In this document: piece by piece, positions 1-7,056 of the stretch | How the letters are laid out: every line of letters begins with the position of its first letter | How positions within the stretch are numbered: the stretch's first letter is position 1 | Origin: Chloroflexota bacterium | Lineage (GTDB): Bacteria > Chloroflexota > Chloroflexia > QHBQ01 > JADMIH01 | Assembly (NCBI GenBank): GCA_015478675.1 | Contig: JADMIH010000083.1 | Coordinates: forward strand, 1 to 16,606 | Direction: 5' to 3' | DNA length: 16,606 nt | Notes under the pieces: model-generated | What the model saw: only the letters and a program-made list of their open reading frames with translations | What the model was told of the DNA's origin: nothing | Database searches by the model: none | Translations under genes and position numbers: made by a program

Positions 1-274
1 CCATGCGGGGGCGCTTTGGAGCCGTGTGACACGCAGGGCCGCCCCTACTTCAGGCCTGCTAATAATGTCACCAGAGGAGAGGTAGCCAAGATAGTTGTGC
101 TCGCGGAGAGTTGGATCCTCGCGAACCCTGCAAACAACAGATTCGCTGACGTACCACCCGGCTCGACCTTCTACCCGTATGTAGAGACAGCGGCCCAGCA
201 TGGCTTGTTGTCGGGCTATCCATGCGGGGGCGCTTTGGAGCCGTGTGACACGCAGGGCCGCCCCTACTTCAGGC
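1..274 (+). repeat. Perfect 55-bp direct duplication inside SLH repeats (1-55 and 220-274)
   Basis: Bases 1-55 and 220-274 are identical, a period of 219 bp or 73 codons, which is one SLH repeat unit. They encode the same PCGGALEPC...YFR segment. The sequence between them is diverged, so the identity points to recent local duplication or gene conversion between SLH modules. The copy at 1 may extend further upstream. Confidence 0.9.
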
Positions 275-339
275 TGAACAACTCGGCTACCAGAGGTCAG
301 CTAGCCAAGATCATTTATACCGCTGTGACAGGCTACTGA
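1..339 (+). CDS. SLH-domain surface protein, C-terminal fragment
   Basis: The reading frame is open from the first base, so this is the 3' end of a gene that begins upstream of the window; the TTG at 16 is only an internal codon. About 112 residues are visible, covering the end of one S-layer homology (SLH) repeat and one complete repeat. SLH signatures are FADVPPGSTFYPYVETA, HGLLSGYPCGG, and TRGEVAKI / TRGQLAKI. SLH triplets anchor proteins non-covalently to cell-wall polymers, so the product is expected on the cell surface. Each repeat carries a small Cys-bearing insert (PCGGALEPC) before the YFR..N.TRG strand, as in the SLH proteins at 11984 and 14670. A perfect 55-bp duplication lies inside it. 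The gene ends at TGA 337-339, before a hairpin at 381. The N-terminal domains are unknown. Confidence 0.9.
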   Translation, partial: PCGGALEPCDTQGRPYFRPANNVTRGEVAKIVVLAESWILANPANNRFADVPPGSTFYPYVETAAQHGLLSGYPCGGALEPCDTQGRPYFRLNNSATRGQLAKIIYTAVTGY

Positions 340-380
340 TAAACGCTTACCGCTACCGGCAGTCTACTGGGCGACAAGTC

Positions 381-407
381 AGAAGGGGGCATATATGCCC
401 CCCTTCT
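381..407. terminator. GC-rich hairpin between convergent genes
   Basis: AGAAGGGGG (381-389) pairs with CCCCCTTCT (399-407); the centre GCATATATGC is itself self-complementary. It lies 42 nt after the SLH gene stop and about 60 nt from the 3' end of the facing response-regulator gene, so it could terminate either transcript. No T-tract follows on the + strand, so a classical intrinsic terminator is likely but not certain. Confidence 0.6.
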
Positions 408-465
408 GCCACAACTACACAATGCCTAGGACGGCTGGCCTGACGCCCGGTCATCGGGGCGGCGG

Positions 466-1161
466 TCACGAAATCTCTTCGCCCGCGTTGAATTTGTAGC
501 CCAGCCCCCAGACTGTGCTGATCAGGGCTGGATTGGCTGGGTCCGTCTCGATTTTCCGTCTCAAGCGGCGGATATATACGTCCACCTGGCCGTTTTCTCG
601 CCCCTCGCTATCGCCCCATGCATGGGCGATGAGCACTTCGCGGGTGAGGATCTTGCTGGCGTTACGCATGAGGCAATAGAGGAGCTGGCTCTCTGTGGGC
701 GTAAGCTCCGTCTTCTTACCATTCGGCAAGGTTACTGTATGTCGCATGGGGTCTAGCTGCACACCGCCCACATTGAGCATGCGTACTTCAGTAGTAGGCT
801 GTGCTTCTGAACGACGAGCCAGAGCCTTGACACGAGCCATCAACTCAGCAGGCTCGCAAGGCTTGGGCATATAATCGTCTGCTCCATCAAGCAGCCCTCG
901 AACGCGATCTTCGGTTGCGCCGCGGGCCGAAAGCATGATAATTGGCACGCGGTTGGTCTCGCGCACCTGGCGGCAGATCTCAAAGCCGGGTATATCTGGC
1001 AGCATAACATCCAGGATCAGCATATCAATCCATTGCTGCTTCAGGTATCTGAGGCCTTCTGCGCCTGTAGAGGCCGTTGCTACATCATAGCCTTCATCCC
1101 TTAGCAGGAAGCTAATCATCTTCACATGGGTCGGATCATCGTCAATGATCAATATTTTCAT
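466..1161 (-). CDS. OmpR/PhoB-family response regulator
   Basis: This 231-residue two-component response regulator has an N-terminal receiver domain (about 1-117) and a C-terminal winged-helix DNA-binding domain (about 128-226). Receiver residues visible are the acidic pocket D7-D9, phospho-acceptor D51 in LILDVMLPDIPG, S78 and K100. K100 is followed by PC rather than the usual PF. The effector domain shows LTPTESQLLYCLMRN, the recognition-helix region VYIRRLRRKIE and the wing ISTVWGLGYKF. The ATG is preceded by AAAGGA about 9 nt upstream. No histidine kinase gene is in the window, so it is an orphan here. It is a paralogue of the regulator at 8962-9651 (same length class, FLLR-EGY and MRNA motifs). 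It is divergent from the synthase operon at 1675 and could control it or the adjacent SLH gene; its targets are unknown. Confidence 0.93.
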   Translation of the reverse strand: MKILIIDDDPTHVKMISFLLRDEGYDVATASTGAEGLRYLKQQWIDMLILDVMLPDIPGFEICRQVRETNRVPIIMLSARGATEDRVRGLLDGADDYMPKPCEPAELMARVKALARRSEAQPTTEVRMLNVGGVQLDPMRHTVTLPNGKKTELTPTESQLLYCLMRNASKILTREVLIAHAWGDSEGRENGQVDVYIRRLRRKIETDPANPALISTVWGLGYKFNAGEEIS

Positions 1162-1317
1162 TATCAGGGTTCCTTTACTTCAGTATTTTCGGGCTGTAAC
1201 TTCAACTCTCAAGTAGGCAGGCATGTGAGCTGTCACCTGAGGTGAGAGCGCAGCCTTTAAAAGACATGCAACATTTCCCGCCAGCTAAGAGTTGCGGTAG
1301 AGAGAATTGTAACATAT

Positions 1318-1339
1318 ATCTCTTAACGAGATGTTAACA
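1318..1339. promoter_or_regulatory. TTAAC direct repeats, possible response-regulator site
   Basis: TTAACG (1323-1328) and TTAACA (1334-1339) are direct repeats with an 11-bp period. They overlap a short inverted repeat ATCTC-TTAAC-GAGAT (1318-1332). OmpR/PhoB-type regulators are known to bind tandem half-sites about one helical turn apart, and an OmpR-type gene lies 160 bp away on the minus strand. Binding is inference; no regulon comparison was possible. Confidence 0.35.
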
Positions 1340-1522
1340 AAATGTAATGGAGTACCAGTTACAAAAAATGAATAGAACCATATGCGCATGTCCACGGTAT
1401 ATCAAAGTAGAACGTGCAGTTCTCACCTTCTAGCCATTGATCACCAGGGAAAAGAATACAATCTATTGCCGTCAACTTTGTAATATTTGGACCATTCCAC
1501 GTCGTGCCCCTTTCAGTTCCCA

Positions 1523-1550
1523 TTAACCTTGCTTCTTTACACTATATATA
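1523..1550 (+). promoter_or_regulatory. Weak promoter-like element before the synthase operon
   Basis: TTAACC (1523-1528) and TATATA (1545-1550) are separated by 16 nt. The -35 is a poor match to TTGACA and the -10 is moderate. It is the best sigma-70-like pair I found upstream of the operon and would give a leader of roughly 115 nt. Confidence 0.25.
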
Positions 1551-1674
1551 CGCTTAGCGCGGGAGGAGCACTGCGCAGTAGGTGAATTGTATCGCCAACC
1601 GATGCATCAACTCTGCCGCTTGCGCCATAGCAACTCAACTGATGTGCCGTGGGCCGCGGCAGGTACTGTATGCA

Positions 1675-3702
1675 ATGTGTGGAATAGCAGGCATTTTCAA
1701 CTACTCTAATGAAGAGCACGTACGCTCGGTTGTTTTGAACCGGATGTTAGCGGCTATCCGGCACAGGGGTCCTGAGGTCTCAGGGGTCTATCTGGGCGAG
1801 CAGGTGGGCCTGGGGCACGACCGCCTGAGCATCATTGACCTGGATGGTGGCCTACAGCCTATATCGAACGAAGATGGCGCTATCTGGGTGGCGTGCAATG
1901 GCGAGATATTCAACTACCTCGAGTTGCGCAAAGAGCTATTAGATCGAGGTCACACCTTCCGCACAAAGTCCGACAGCGAGGTTATCATCCATCTGTACGA
2001 GGAAATGGGGCCGGAATGTCTTCAGCACCTTATCGGCCAGTACGCTTTTGCCATATGGGATGCTCGCAAGCGAAGATTGATGTTGGCCCGCGACCGCTTT
2101 GGAGTGCGCCCCCTGTACTATGCCCTGCATAATGGCACTCTCATCTTTGCTTCCGAGATAAAGGGCCTACTAGCGAGCGGTCTTATCGAGGCGAAACTCG
2201 ACCACCAGGCGCTCGATCAAATTTTCACCTACTGGTGCCCTCTGCCGGGCTTCACCTCTTTCCAAGGGGTGGCGGAGTTACCGCCCGCACACTATATGGT
2301 CGTTGAGGCTGGGAAGTCCAACTCCATGCACAGGTATTGGTCCCTGGACTTCTCAGCAGGAAGTGATCAGGCCGCCCAAAGCGAGCAATATTATGTGGAT
2401 CGCCTCCTGGAGTTGCTGGTAGATGCCACACGGCTGCGGCTGCGAGCTGATGTGCCTGTAGGAGCTTACCTGAGCGGAGGGCTCGACTCATCCGCGATAG
2501 CGGCTATCGTTCGACGCTACACCTCCAACCACCTCAAGACCTTCTCTATAGCCTTCCACGATAAGCACTTCGACGAACGGTCGCACCAGCAGAGGATGGC
2601 CGATCACCTGGGAACCGAACACGTTAGCATGGAATGCACAACGAATGATATAGCTGAGGTATTTCCTGAGGTTGTGTGGCACACCGAGGTGCCGCTCCTG
2701 CGTACGGCCCCCGCCCCTATGTTCATGCTGTCGAAGCTGGTGCACCGGGAAGGTTTCAAGGTGGTGCTCACAGGTGAGGGGTCCGACGAGGCGCTGGGAG
2801 GTTACGACATCTTCAAAGAGGCCAAGGCACGCCGCTTCTGGGCGGCCAACCCCGCGTCAGCTTTCAGGCCTCTCCTGCTGAGGAAGCTGTACGGGGACGT
2901 GCGAGGCATGAGCAGCACATCCCAGGCCTACTTGCAGGCTTTTTTCAGGAATGGTCTAACGGAGACGGACAACCCTTATTACAGCCATCTGGTACGCTGG
3001 CGCAGCACGGCCCATATCAAACGACTATTCTCCGCTGAGACAAGGGCCGCGCTTGAGGGGTACGATGGAACAAGCCTGCTCGATACAGCCCTGGGAGGAT
3101 TGCAACAGGGCTGGGATAAGCTATCCAAGGCCCAGTACATTGAAAGCTCACTCTTCATGTCGCAGTACCTTCTCTCCTCGCAGGGCGACCGCGTGGCAAT
3201 GGCGCATGCTGTAGAAGGTCGTTTCCCCTTCCTGGACCACCGTCTGGTGGAGTTTGCGGCCGGCATACCGTCGCATCTGCGCTTACGCGGCTTGAATGAA
3301 AAGTACGTTCTGAAGCGCGCTGTGTCAGATCTATTACCATCTCAACTACTTGACCGCACCAAGAGGCCCTACCGAGCACCAATTCGTGACGCCTTCCTTG
3401 GGCCTGATGCGCCGGAGTATGTGCGTGACCTCCTTTCCCCCTCAGCGGTGAGCCAGGCCCGCATCTTCGACCCGGCAGCCGTAGAGATGCTTGTGAGGAA
3501 GTGCCTCACAGCGCCTGCTATCGGTGAGATGGACAGCATGGCCCTCGTAGGGATTCTCTCCACACAACTGTTGCACCGGCAATTCGTCAAGGAAAATCGG
3601 GCTGCGGAGGCGGCAAAACTAGTGGACTCCGGCTCATTCTCCGTTGTGCAGGTCGGCCTGCCGGCCCGCGACAGGTCGGGGATGGAAGCTTTTGTGGCTT
3701 GA
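1675..3702 (+). CDS. asnB: Asparagine synthase (glutamine-hydrolysing)-like amidotransferase
   Basis: This two-domain enzyme is expected to hydrolyse glutamine at an N-terminal Ntn site and pass ammonia to an acyl-AMP made by the C-terminal synthetase domain. The start is set at ATG 1675 so that Cys2 of MCGIAGIF is the exposed nucleophile. The frame is open to GTG 1582, but that would bury the Cys behind 31 extra residues. The product is 675 residues. Glutaminase motifs: RHRGP 29-33 and CNGEIFNY 74-81, domain about 2-215. Synthetase motifs: PP-loop SGGLDSS 267-273, GEGSDE 367-372 and GRFPFLDHRLVEFA about 515-528. It is longer than E. coli AsnB and resembles the AsnB-like amidotransferases of polysaccharide and secondary-metabolite loci. 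It is the first gene of a four-gene operon, 68 nt before the next gene. The ribosome-binding site is weak. The true acceptor substrate may not be aspartate. Confidence 0.88.
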   Translation: MCGIAGIFNYSNEEHVRSVVLNRMLAAIRHRGPEVSGVYLGEQVGLGHDRLSIIDLDGGLQPISNEDGAIWVACNGEIFNYLELRKELLDRGHTFRTKSDSEVIIHLYEEMGPECLQHLIGQYAFAIWDARKRRLMLARDRFGVRPLYYALHNGTLIFASEIKGLLASGLIEAKLDHQALDQIFTYWCPLPGFTSFQGVAELPPAHYMVVEAGKSNSMHRYWSLDFSAGSDQAAQSEQYYVDRLLELLVDATRLRLRADVPVGAYLSGGLDSSAIAAIVRRYTSNHLKTFSIAFHDKHFDERSHQQRMADHLGTEHVSMECTTNDIAEVFPEVVWHTEVPLLRTAPAPMFMLSKLVHREGFKVVLTGEGSDEALGGYDIFKEAKARRFWAANPASAFRPLLLRKLYGDVRGMSSTSQAYLQAFFRNGLTETDNPYYSHLVRWRSTAHIKRLFSAETRAALEGYDGTSLLDTALGGLQQGWDKLSKAQYIESSLFMSQYLLSSQGDRVAMAHAVEGRFPFLDHRLVEFAAGIPSHLRLRGLNEKYVLKRAVSDLLPSQLLDRTKRPYRAPIRDAFLGPDAPEYVRDLLSPSAVSQARIFDPAAVEMLVRKCLTAPAIGEMDSMALVGILSTQLLHRQFVKENRAAEAAKLVDSGSFSVVQVGLPARDRSGMEAFVA

Positions 3703-3770
3703 CAAGGATGAAAGAGTGAGGCGGCATATAACGAGTACGCACCTCTGATAAGATCGAAAGGATAAAGATT

Positions 3771-4817
3771 GTGATAGTTACAGCGGGACCCGCAGACGTG
3801 GGATTGTGCAGCAGATGTGTTCTGCCGGATACCTTCCCCGGCATCATCTTCGATGACGAAGGGGTGTGCAACTACTGCCATCGCGCTCTGGTGGAGCAGA
3901 AGCTGGCCGCACAGCGTGAAGTGGCACGAGCAAGGTTTGACCAACTCCTCGAAGAGGTACGTGGCCGGGGCACTTATGATGTTCTGGTTGGCTGGAGTGG
4001 TGGGAAGGACAGCACGTACATACTGGCACGGCTGCTGAAAGAGTACAGCGTGCGAGTGCTCGCCTTCACCTTCGACAACGGCTTCGTCTCCAAGCAAGCC
4101 TTTCGCAACATGGAAAAGCTATCGGACAGCCTGGGGGTGGATCACATAATCTACAAGGGGCGGTTCGACGTGATGAAGCGGGTATTCAATGCGTCCGCGC
4201 TGGGCGACGAGCTATACCCCAAGTCGGCGTTGGGCCGCGCAAGCAACATCTGCACATCGTGCATGGGCCTGGCAAAAAGCCTCGCCTTACGTCTATGTAT
4301 CGAGAAGAATATCCCGATGACCGCCTTCGGCTGGACCCCCGGCCAGGTTCCTCTCGCGTCAGGCATCTTCAAGAGCAATCCGCAAATGATACGTAAGATG
4401 CAGGAGGCCGCCTCAGGGCCTATGCGCCGCCTGGTGGGTGACGAGGCTGTGCGCCCCTATTTCCTCGAAGAGGAGCACTATGAGCGCCCGGAGCGGTTCC
4501 CGTACAATATTTCGCCTCTTGCCTTCATGGTCTACGATGAAACCAAAGTGTACGAATACGTGGAAGCCTTGGGGTGGAAGCGGCCCAGGGATACCGACGC
4601 CAACTCCACTAACTGCCTTCTCAACAGCTATGCTATCAATATCCATCTGGACCAGGCACGCTTCCACCCATACGTGGCAGAGCTGGCGGGCCTGGTTCGC
4701 GAAGGGCGTATGGAGCGTGCAGAGGCGATTTCGCGCATCAACGAAATGCCCAGTGAAAAGGTGGTCAACTTTGTCACGGACCGCCTGGGAGTACCGAGAT
4801 ATAAGAGTGCACGCTGA
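3771..4817 (+). CDS. ATP pyrophosphatase of the N-acetyl-sugar amidotransferase type
   Basis: This 348-residue protein belongs to the adenine nucleotide alpha-hydrolase / PP-loop superfamily. The ATP-binding motif SGGKDS is at residues 76-81. An N-terminal CSRC (C13, C16) and CNYC (C33, C36) pair resembles a zinc ribbon, and a further CTSC (C161, C164) follows the nucleotide domain. The N-terminal pattern C-RC--P-T-PGI-FD--GVCNYC is typical of the WbpG/WbuX-like N-acetyl-sugar amidotransferase family, which makes acetamidino groups with ammonia supplied in trans. Related PP-loop enzymes insert sulfur, as in tRNA thiolation and thioamide formation, so amidation and thiolation are both possible. 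The start is GTG 3771, with AAAGGA at 3757-3762 and 8-nt spacing. It lies between the glutamine-dependent synthase and the carrier protein, suggesting a shared nitrogen or sulfur transfer step. The exact substrate is not readable. Confidence 0.8.
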   Translation: MIVTAGPADVGLCSRCVLPDTFPGIIFDDEGVCNYCHRALVEQKLAAQREVARARFDQLLEEVRGRGTYDVLVGWSGGKDSTYILARLLKEYSVRVLAFTFDNGFVSKQAFRNMEKLSDSLGVDHIIYKGRFDVMKRVFNASALGDELYPKSALGRASNICTSCMGLAKSLALRLCIEKNIPMTAFGWTPGQVPLASGIFKSNPQMIRKMQEAASGPMRRLVGDEAVRPYFLEEEHYERPERFPYNISPLAFMVYDETKVYEYVEALGWKRPRDTDANSTNCLLNSYAINIHLDQARFHPYVAELAGLVREGRMERAEAISRINEMPSEKVVNFVTDRLGVPRYKSAR

Positions 4818-4880
4818 GCCGGTTGGACGAGGAGGGACGCTATCCAAGCATCCTCAATATGTTAGCTGGAGGTTTACAGA

Positions 4881-5153
4881 ATGACCGCAATCGAAATCGA
4901 AGCCCATATCCGTGATTTCCTTACCAATAACTTTATCTTTGACCCCTCATTCCAACTTGGGTCGAACGACTCGCTGATGGAGAACGGGGTCATCGACTCG
5001 ACGGGGGTTCTTGAGCTAATCATGTGGCTGGAGACCAACTTCGACATTACTGTTGGAGATAACGAGGTGTTGCCCGAGAACCTTGACGCGGTCTATTCTC
5101 TGACAAATTACGTACAGCGTAAGCTCATGGCCGGCATGGCTGCTCTTTCCTGA
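4881..5153 (+). CDS. Acyl carrier protein
   Basis: This 90-residue stand-alone carrier protein has the 4'-phosphopantetheine attachment motif GVIDSTG with Ser40. Hydrophobic helix positions surround it (GVLELIMWLE after, FLTNNFIF near the N-terminus). ATG 4881 follows GGAGG at 4868-4872 with 8-nt spacing, a strong ribosome-binding site. It lies 63 nt after the ATP pyrophosphatase gene and 43 nt before the acyl ligase gene, so it is the obvious loading partner of that ligase. No phosphopantetheinyl transferase, ketosynthase or fatty-acid gene is in the window, which argues against a housekeeping role and for a dedicated thiotemplated pathway. Whether it carries an acyl or an aminoacyl group is unknown. 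Confidence 0.9.
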   Translation: MTAIEIEAHIRDFLTNNFIFDPSFQLGSNDSLMENGVIDSTGVLELIMWLETNFDITVGDNEVLPENLDAVYSLTNYVQRKLMAGMAALS

Positions 5154-5196
5154 GCCTTTAGAGGCCTGCGACCTGCTCGCATTTCCGAGGTAACAG

Positions 5197-6753
5197 ATGC
5201 TGGTACAACACCTTCTTGAAACAGGAGCCGACCTCTGGCCCGAAAAGATAGCGTTGGTATGTGACGGCAGGCGAATTACATACAGCGAGCTGAACGCAGA
5301 TGCCAACCGTCTTGCTCACCTCCTGATCGAGTCCGGGGTGCAGCAGGGAGATCGGGTGGCAATCTTGCTTGAGAACAGCATTGAGGTTGCGGTGGGGGTC
5401 TTTGGAGCGCTCAAAGCAGGCGCTGTCTTTATGACGCTACACCCCAGTATGAAGCGCGGGCGGCTGGCGACGATACTGGCCGACGCGGAGCCTGCGGCTC
5501 TGATCACCGACAGGGTAAGAATGAGAGATAACGCCGGCGTGGTGGCCCAGGTCTCTTCGCTGGTCTGCGTGGTGTGGAGCGATAACCAGGCTCAACCCCT
5601 CGGCGAAGGCATACATGCTGTAGAGTGGTCCGATCTTAGCCTTTACTCGTCCGCCACCCCACCATGCCAATCGCTCGAAAGTGACCTGGCGATGATACTA
5701 TACACATCCGGCAGTACCGGCCAGCCCAAAGGTGTCATCTGCCCGCACGCCAGTATGATCGCTGCGACCGAGTCGGTCAACGCTTACTTGCACAACGATG
5801 CCAATGACGTGATTTTGAACGTGCTGCCCCTCTCGTTCGGCTATGGTCTCTACCAGTTATTTCTGGCCTTCCAGGTTGGGGCGCGCGTCGTGCTCGAAAA
5901 GGGTTTCGCATTTCCAGCTCGCACCATCTCTCTGCTCAAGGAAGAAGGGATCACCGCCCTGCCGGGAGTGCCCACATTCTTTGCCCTGTTGCTCCACTAT
6001 CCCGATCTTCTCAAAGGCGACTTCCCGAAGCTGCGCTACATCACCAATGCCGCCGCAGCTCTCCCCACGAGCCAGCTCGCCAAGATTCGCGCCGCCTTTC
6101 CACACGCCCTCTTCTATTCAATGTACGGTCAGACCGAATGCAAGCGAGTTTGCTACTTGCCGCCAGAGGAGCTTGACCGCCGGCCCTCATCGGTGGGGGT
6201 GGCTATACCCAATAGCCACGTCTATATCATAGACGAGAGAGGCAGGCGGGTGCCGCCGGGAGAAGTAGGCGAACTGGTGGTGTGCGGCCCACACCTCATG
6301 AAAGGGTACTGGCGCTCACCTGAGCTTACAGCAGAGCGCTTCCGCTCCGATCCCCTCTCGGGGCAAGTGGCCCTGCACACAGGCGACTTGTTCAAAATGG
6401 ACGAAGATGGCTACCTCTACTTTGTGTCACGCAAAGACGATATAATCAAATCTAGAGGCGAAAAGGTAAGCCCTCTGGAAATCGAGAACTTAGTTTGCGG
6501 GATGGAGGGTGTTAGCCAGGCGGTGGCCGTAGGAGTGCCCGATTCCGTGTTGGGCCAGGCCATCCGGCTGGTGCTGGTGCGCACAGAGGGGAGCACCATC
6601 ACAGAAAGAGCGGTGCGCAGTTATTGCGTGCGCAACCTCGACGACTACATGGTGCCTAAATACATCGACTTTGTGCTGGAGTTACCGCGCTCAGAAAACG
6701 GCAAGATCAACCGGCGCGAGGTGACCACGGCGGTTTCGCCTAAGGCGGTTTAG
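5197..6753 (+). CDS. AMP-forming acyl-CoA/acyl-ACP ligase
   Basis: This 518-residue member of the ANL superfamily (acyl-CoA synthetase, NRPS adenylation domain, luciferase) activates a carboxylic acid as an acyl-AMP and transfers it to a thiol. Core motifs are intact: YTSGSTGQPKG 169-179 (A3), YGQTE 310-314 (A5), TGD 395-397 (A7), RKDDIIKSRGEKVSPLEIE 412-430 (A8 hinge) and NGKINR 501-506 with catalytic K503 (A10). The length is normal and no extra domain is fused. ATG 5197 follows GAGG at 5187-5190. It directly follows the carrier protein gene, so the phosphopantetheine of that protein is the likely acceptor; CoA is the alternative. Similar ligases accompany amidotransferases and ACPs in exosortase-associated exopolysaccharide loci. 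The substrate cannot be read from the motifs. Confidence 0.9.
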   Translation: MLVQHLLETGADLWPEKIALVCDGRRITYSELNADANRLAHLLIESGVQQGDRVAILLENSIEVAVGVFGALKAGAVFMTLHPSMKRGRLATILADAEPAALITDRVRMRDNAGVVAQVSSLVCVVWSDNQAQPLGEGIHAVEWSDLSLYSSATPPCQSLESDLAMILYTSGSTGQPKGVICPHASMIAATESVNAYLHNDANDVILNVLPLSFGYGLYQLFLAFQVGARVVLEKGFAFPARTISLLKEEGITALPGVPTFFALLLHYPDLLKGDFPKLRYITNAAAALPTSQLAKIRAAFPHALFYSMYGQTECKRVCYLPPEELDRRPSSVGVAIPNSHVYIIDERGRRVPPGEVGELVVCGPHLMKGYWRSPELTAERFRSDPLSGQVALHTGDLFKMDEDGYLYFVSRKDDIIKSRGEKVSPLEIENLVCGMEGVSQAVAVGVPDSVLGQAIRLVLVRTEGSTITERAVRSYCVRNLDDYMVPKYIDFVLELPRSENGKINRREVTTAVSPKAV

Positions 6754-6774
6754 GTCCTATTTGCAAACCGCCTT
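6742..6774 (+). terminator. Hairpin at the end of the four-gene operon
   Basis: AAGGCGGTTT (6742-6751) and AAACCGCCTT (6765-6774) form a perfect 10-bp stem with a 13-nt loop. The stem overlaps the ligase stop codon TAG (6751-6753). The sequence after it is GTTAC, not a T-run, so it is a possible terminator or an mRNA 3'-end stabiliser. It marks the likely operon end. Confidence 0.55.
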
Positions 6775-7056
6775 GTTACATCGAAAGGTTGTTCCCACCT
6801 AGCCGGAGCGAAGCGCTAAGATGAGCTATTACTTGTCCCATCGCACCATGGTTCTGTTGTGATCGGTACCCCGGATGCCGCTTCTACACAGCATCCACCC
6901 GCTCCTTAAGTGGCAACAATGGTCTTCTATAGGGCACAGCGAGCGATAACCTGAGGGCGAAGCCTGAGAACACGTGTATGAGGCATATCCGAAGAGGAAT
7001 AGCCCGGTCCGGCACGTGGTGATACAATACGGATACCTTGGCAGGTGGAGGGCTCA
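6775..7056. other. Intergenic region before the luciferase-like gene
   Basis: About 280 bp without a credible gene. TACAAT at 7023-7028 could be a -10 box for the gene at 7057, but I see no convincing -35 at the right distance. Nothing else was recognised; the short minus-strand frames here look like chance. Confidence 0.4.

Larger units (their letters stand above)
1162..1674. other. Divergent intergenic control region
   Basis: A 513-bp non-coding gap lies between the divergent response-regulator and synthase genes. It is AT-richer than its surroundings and contains TTAAC direct repeats (see 1318-1339), a weak promoter-like pair (see 1523-1550) and a small ATGCGCAT palindrome near 1382. A GGAGGAG-like stretch at 1562-1568 has no well-spaced start codon after it. 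The synthase frame is open back to a GTG at 1582, but I do not treat that as the start. I see no RNA gene. Confidence 0.6.

Noticed and set aside
1582..1674. GTG 1582 as the synthase start
   Set aside because: The catalytic Cys of class II amidotransferases must follow the initiator Met directly; MCGIAG at 1675 meets this. It is retained as a low-interest propeptide question.
3369..4097. A 242-codon minus-strand frame across the synthase/PP-loop gene junction
   Set aside because: It is antisense to two strongly supported genes, has no recognisable domain and no ribosome-binding site, and its composition is that of a shadow frame.
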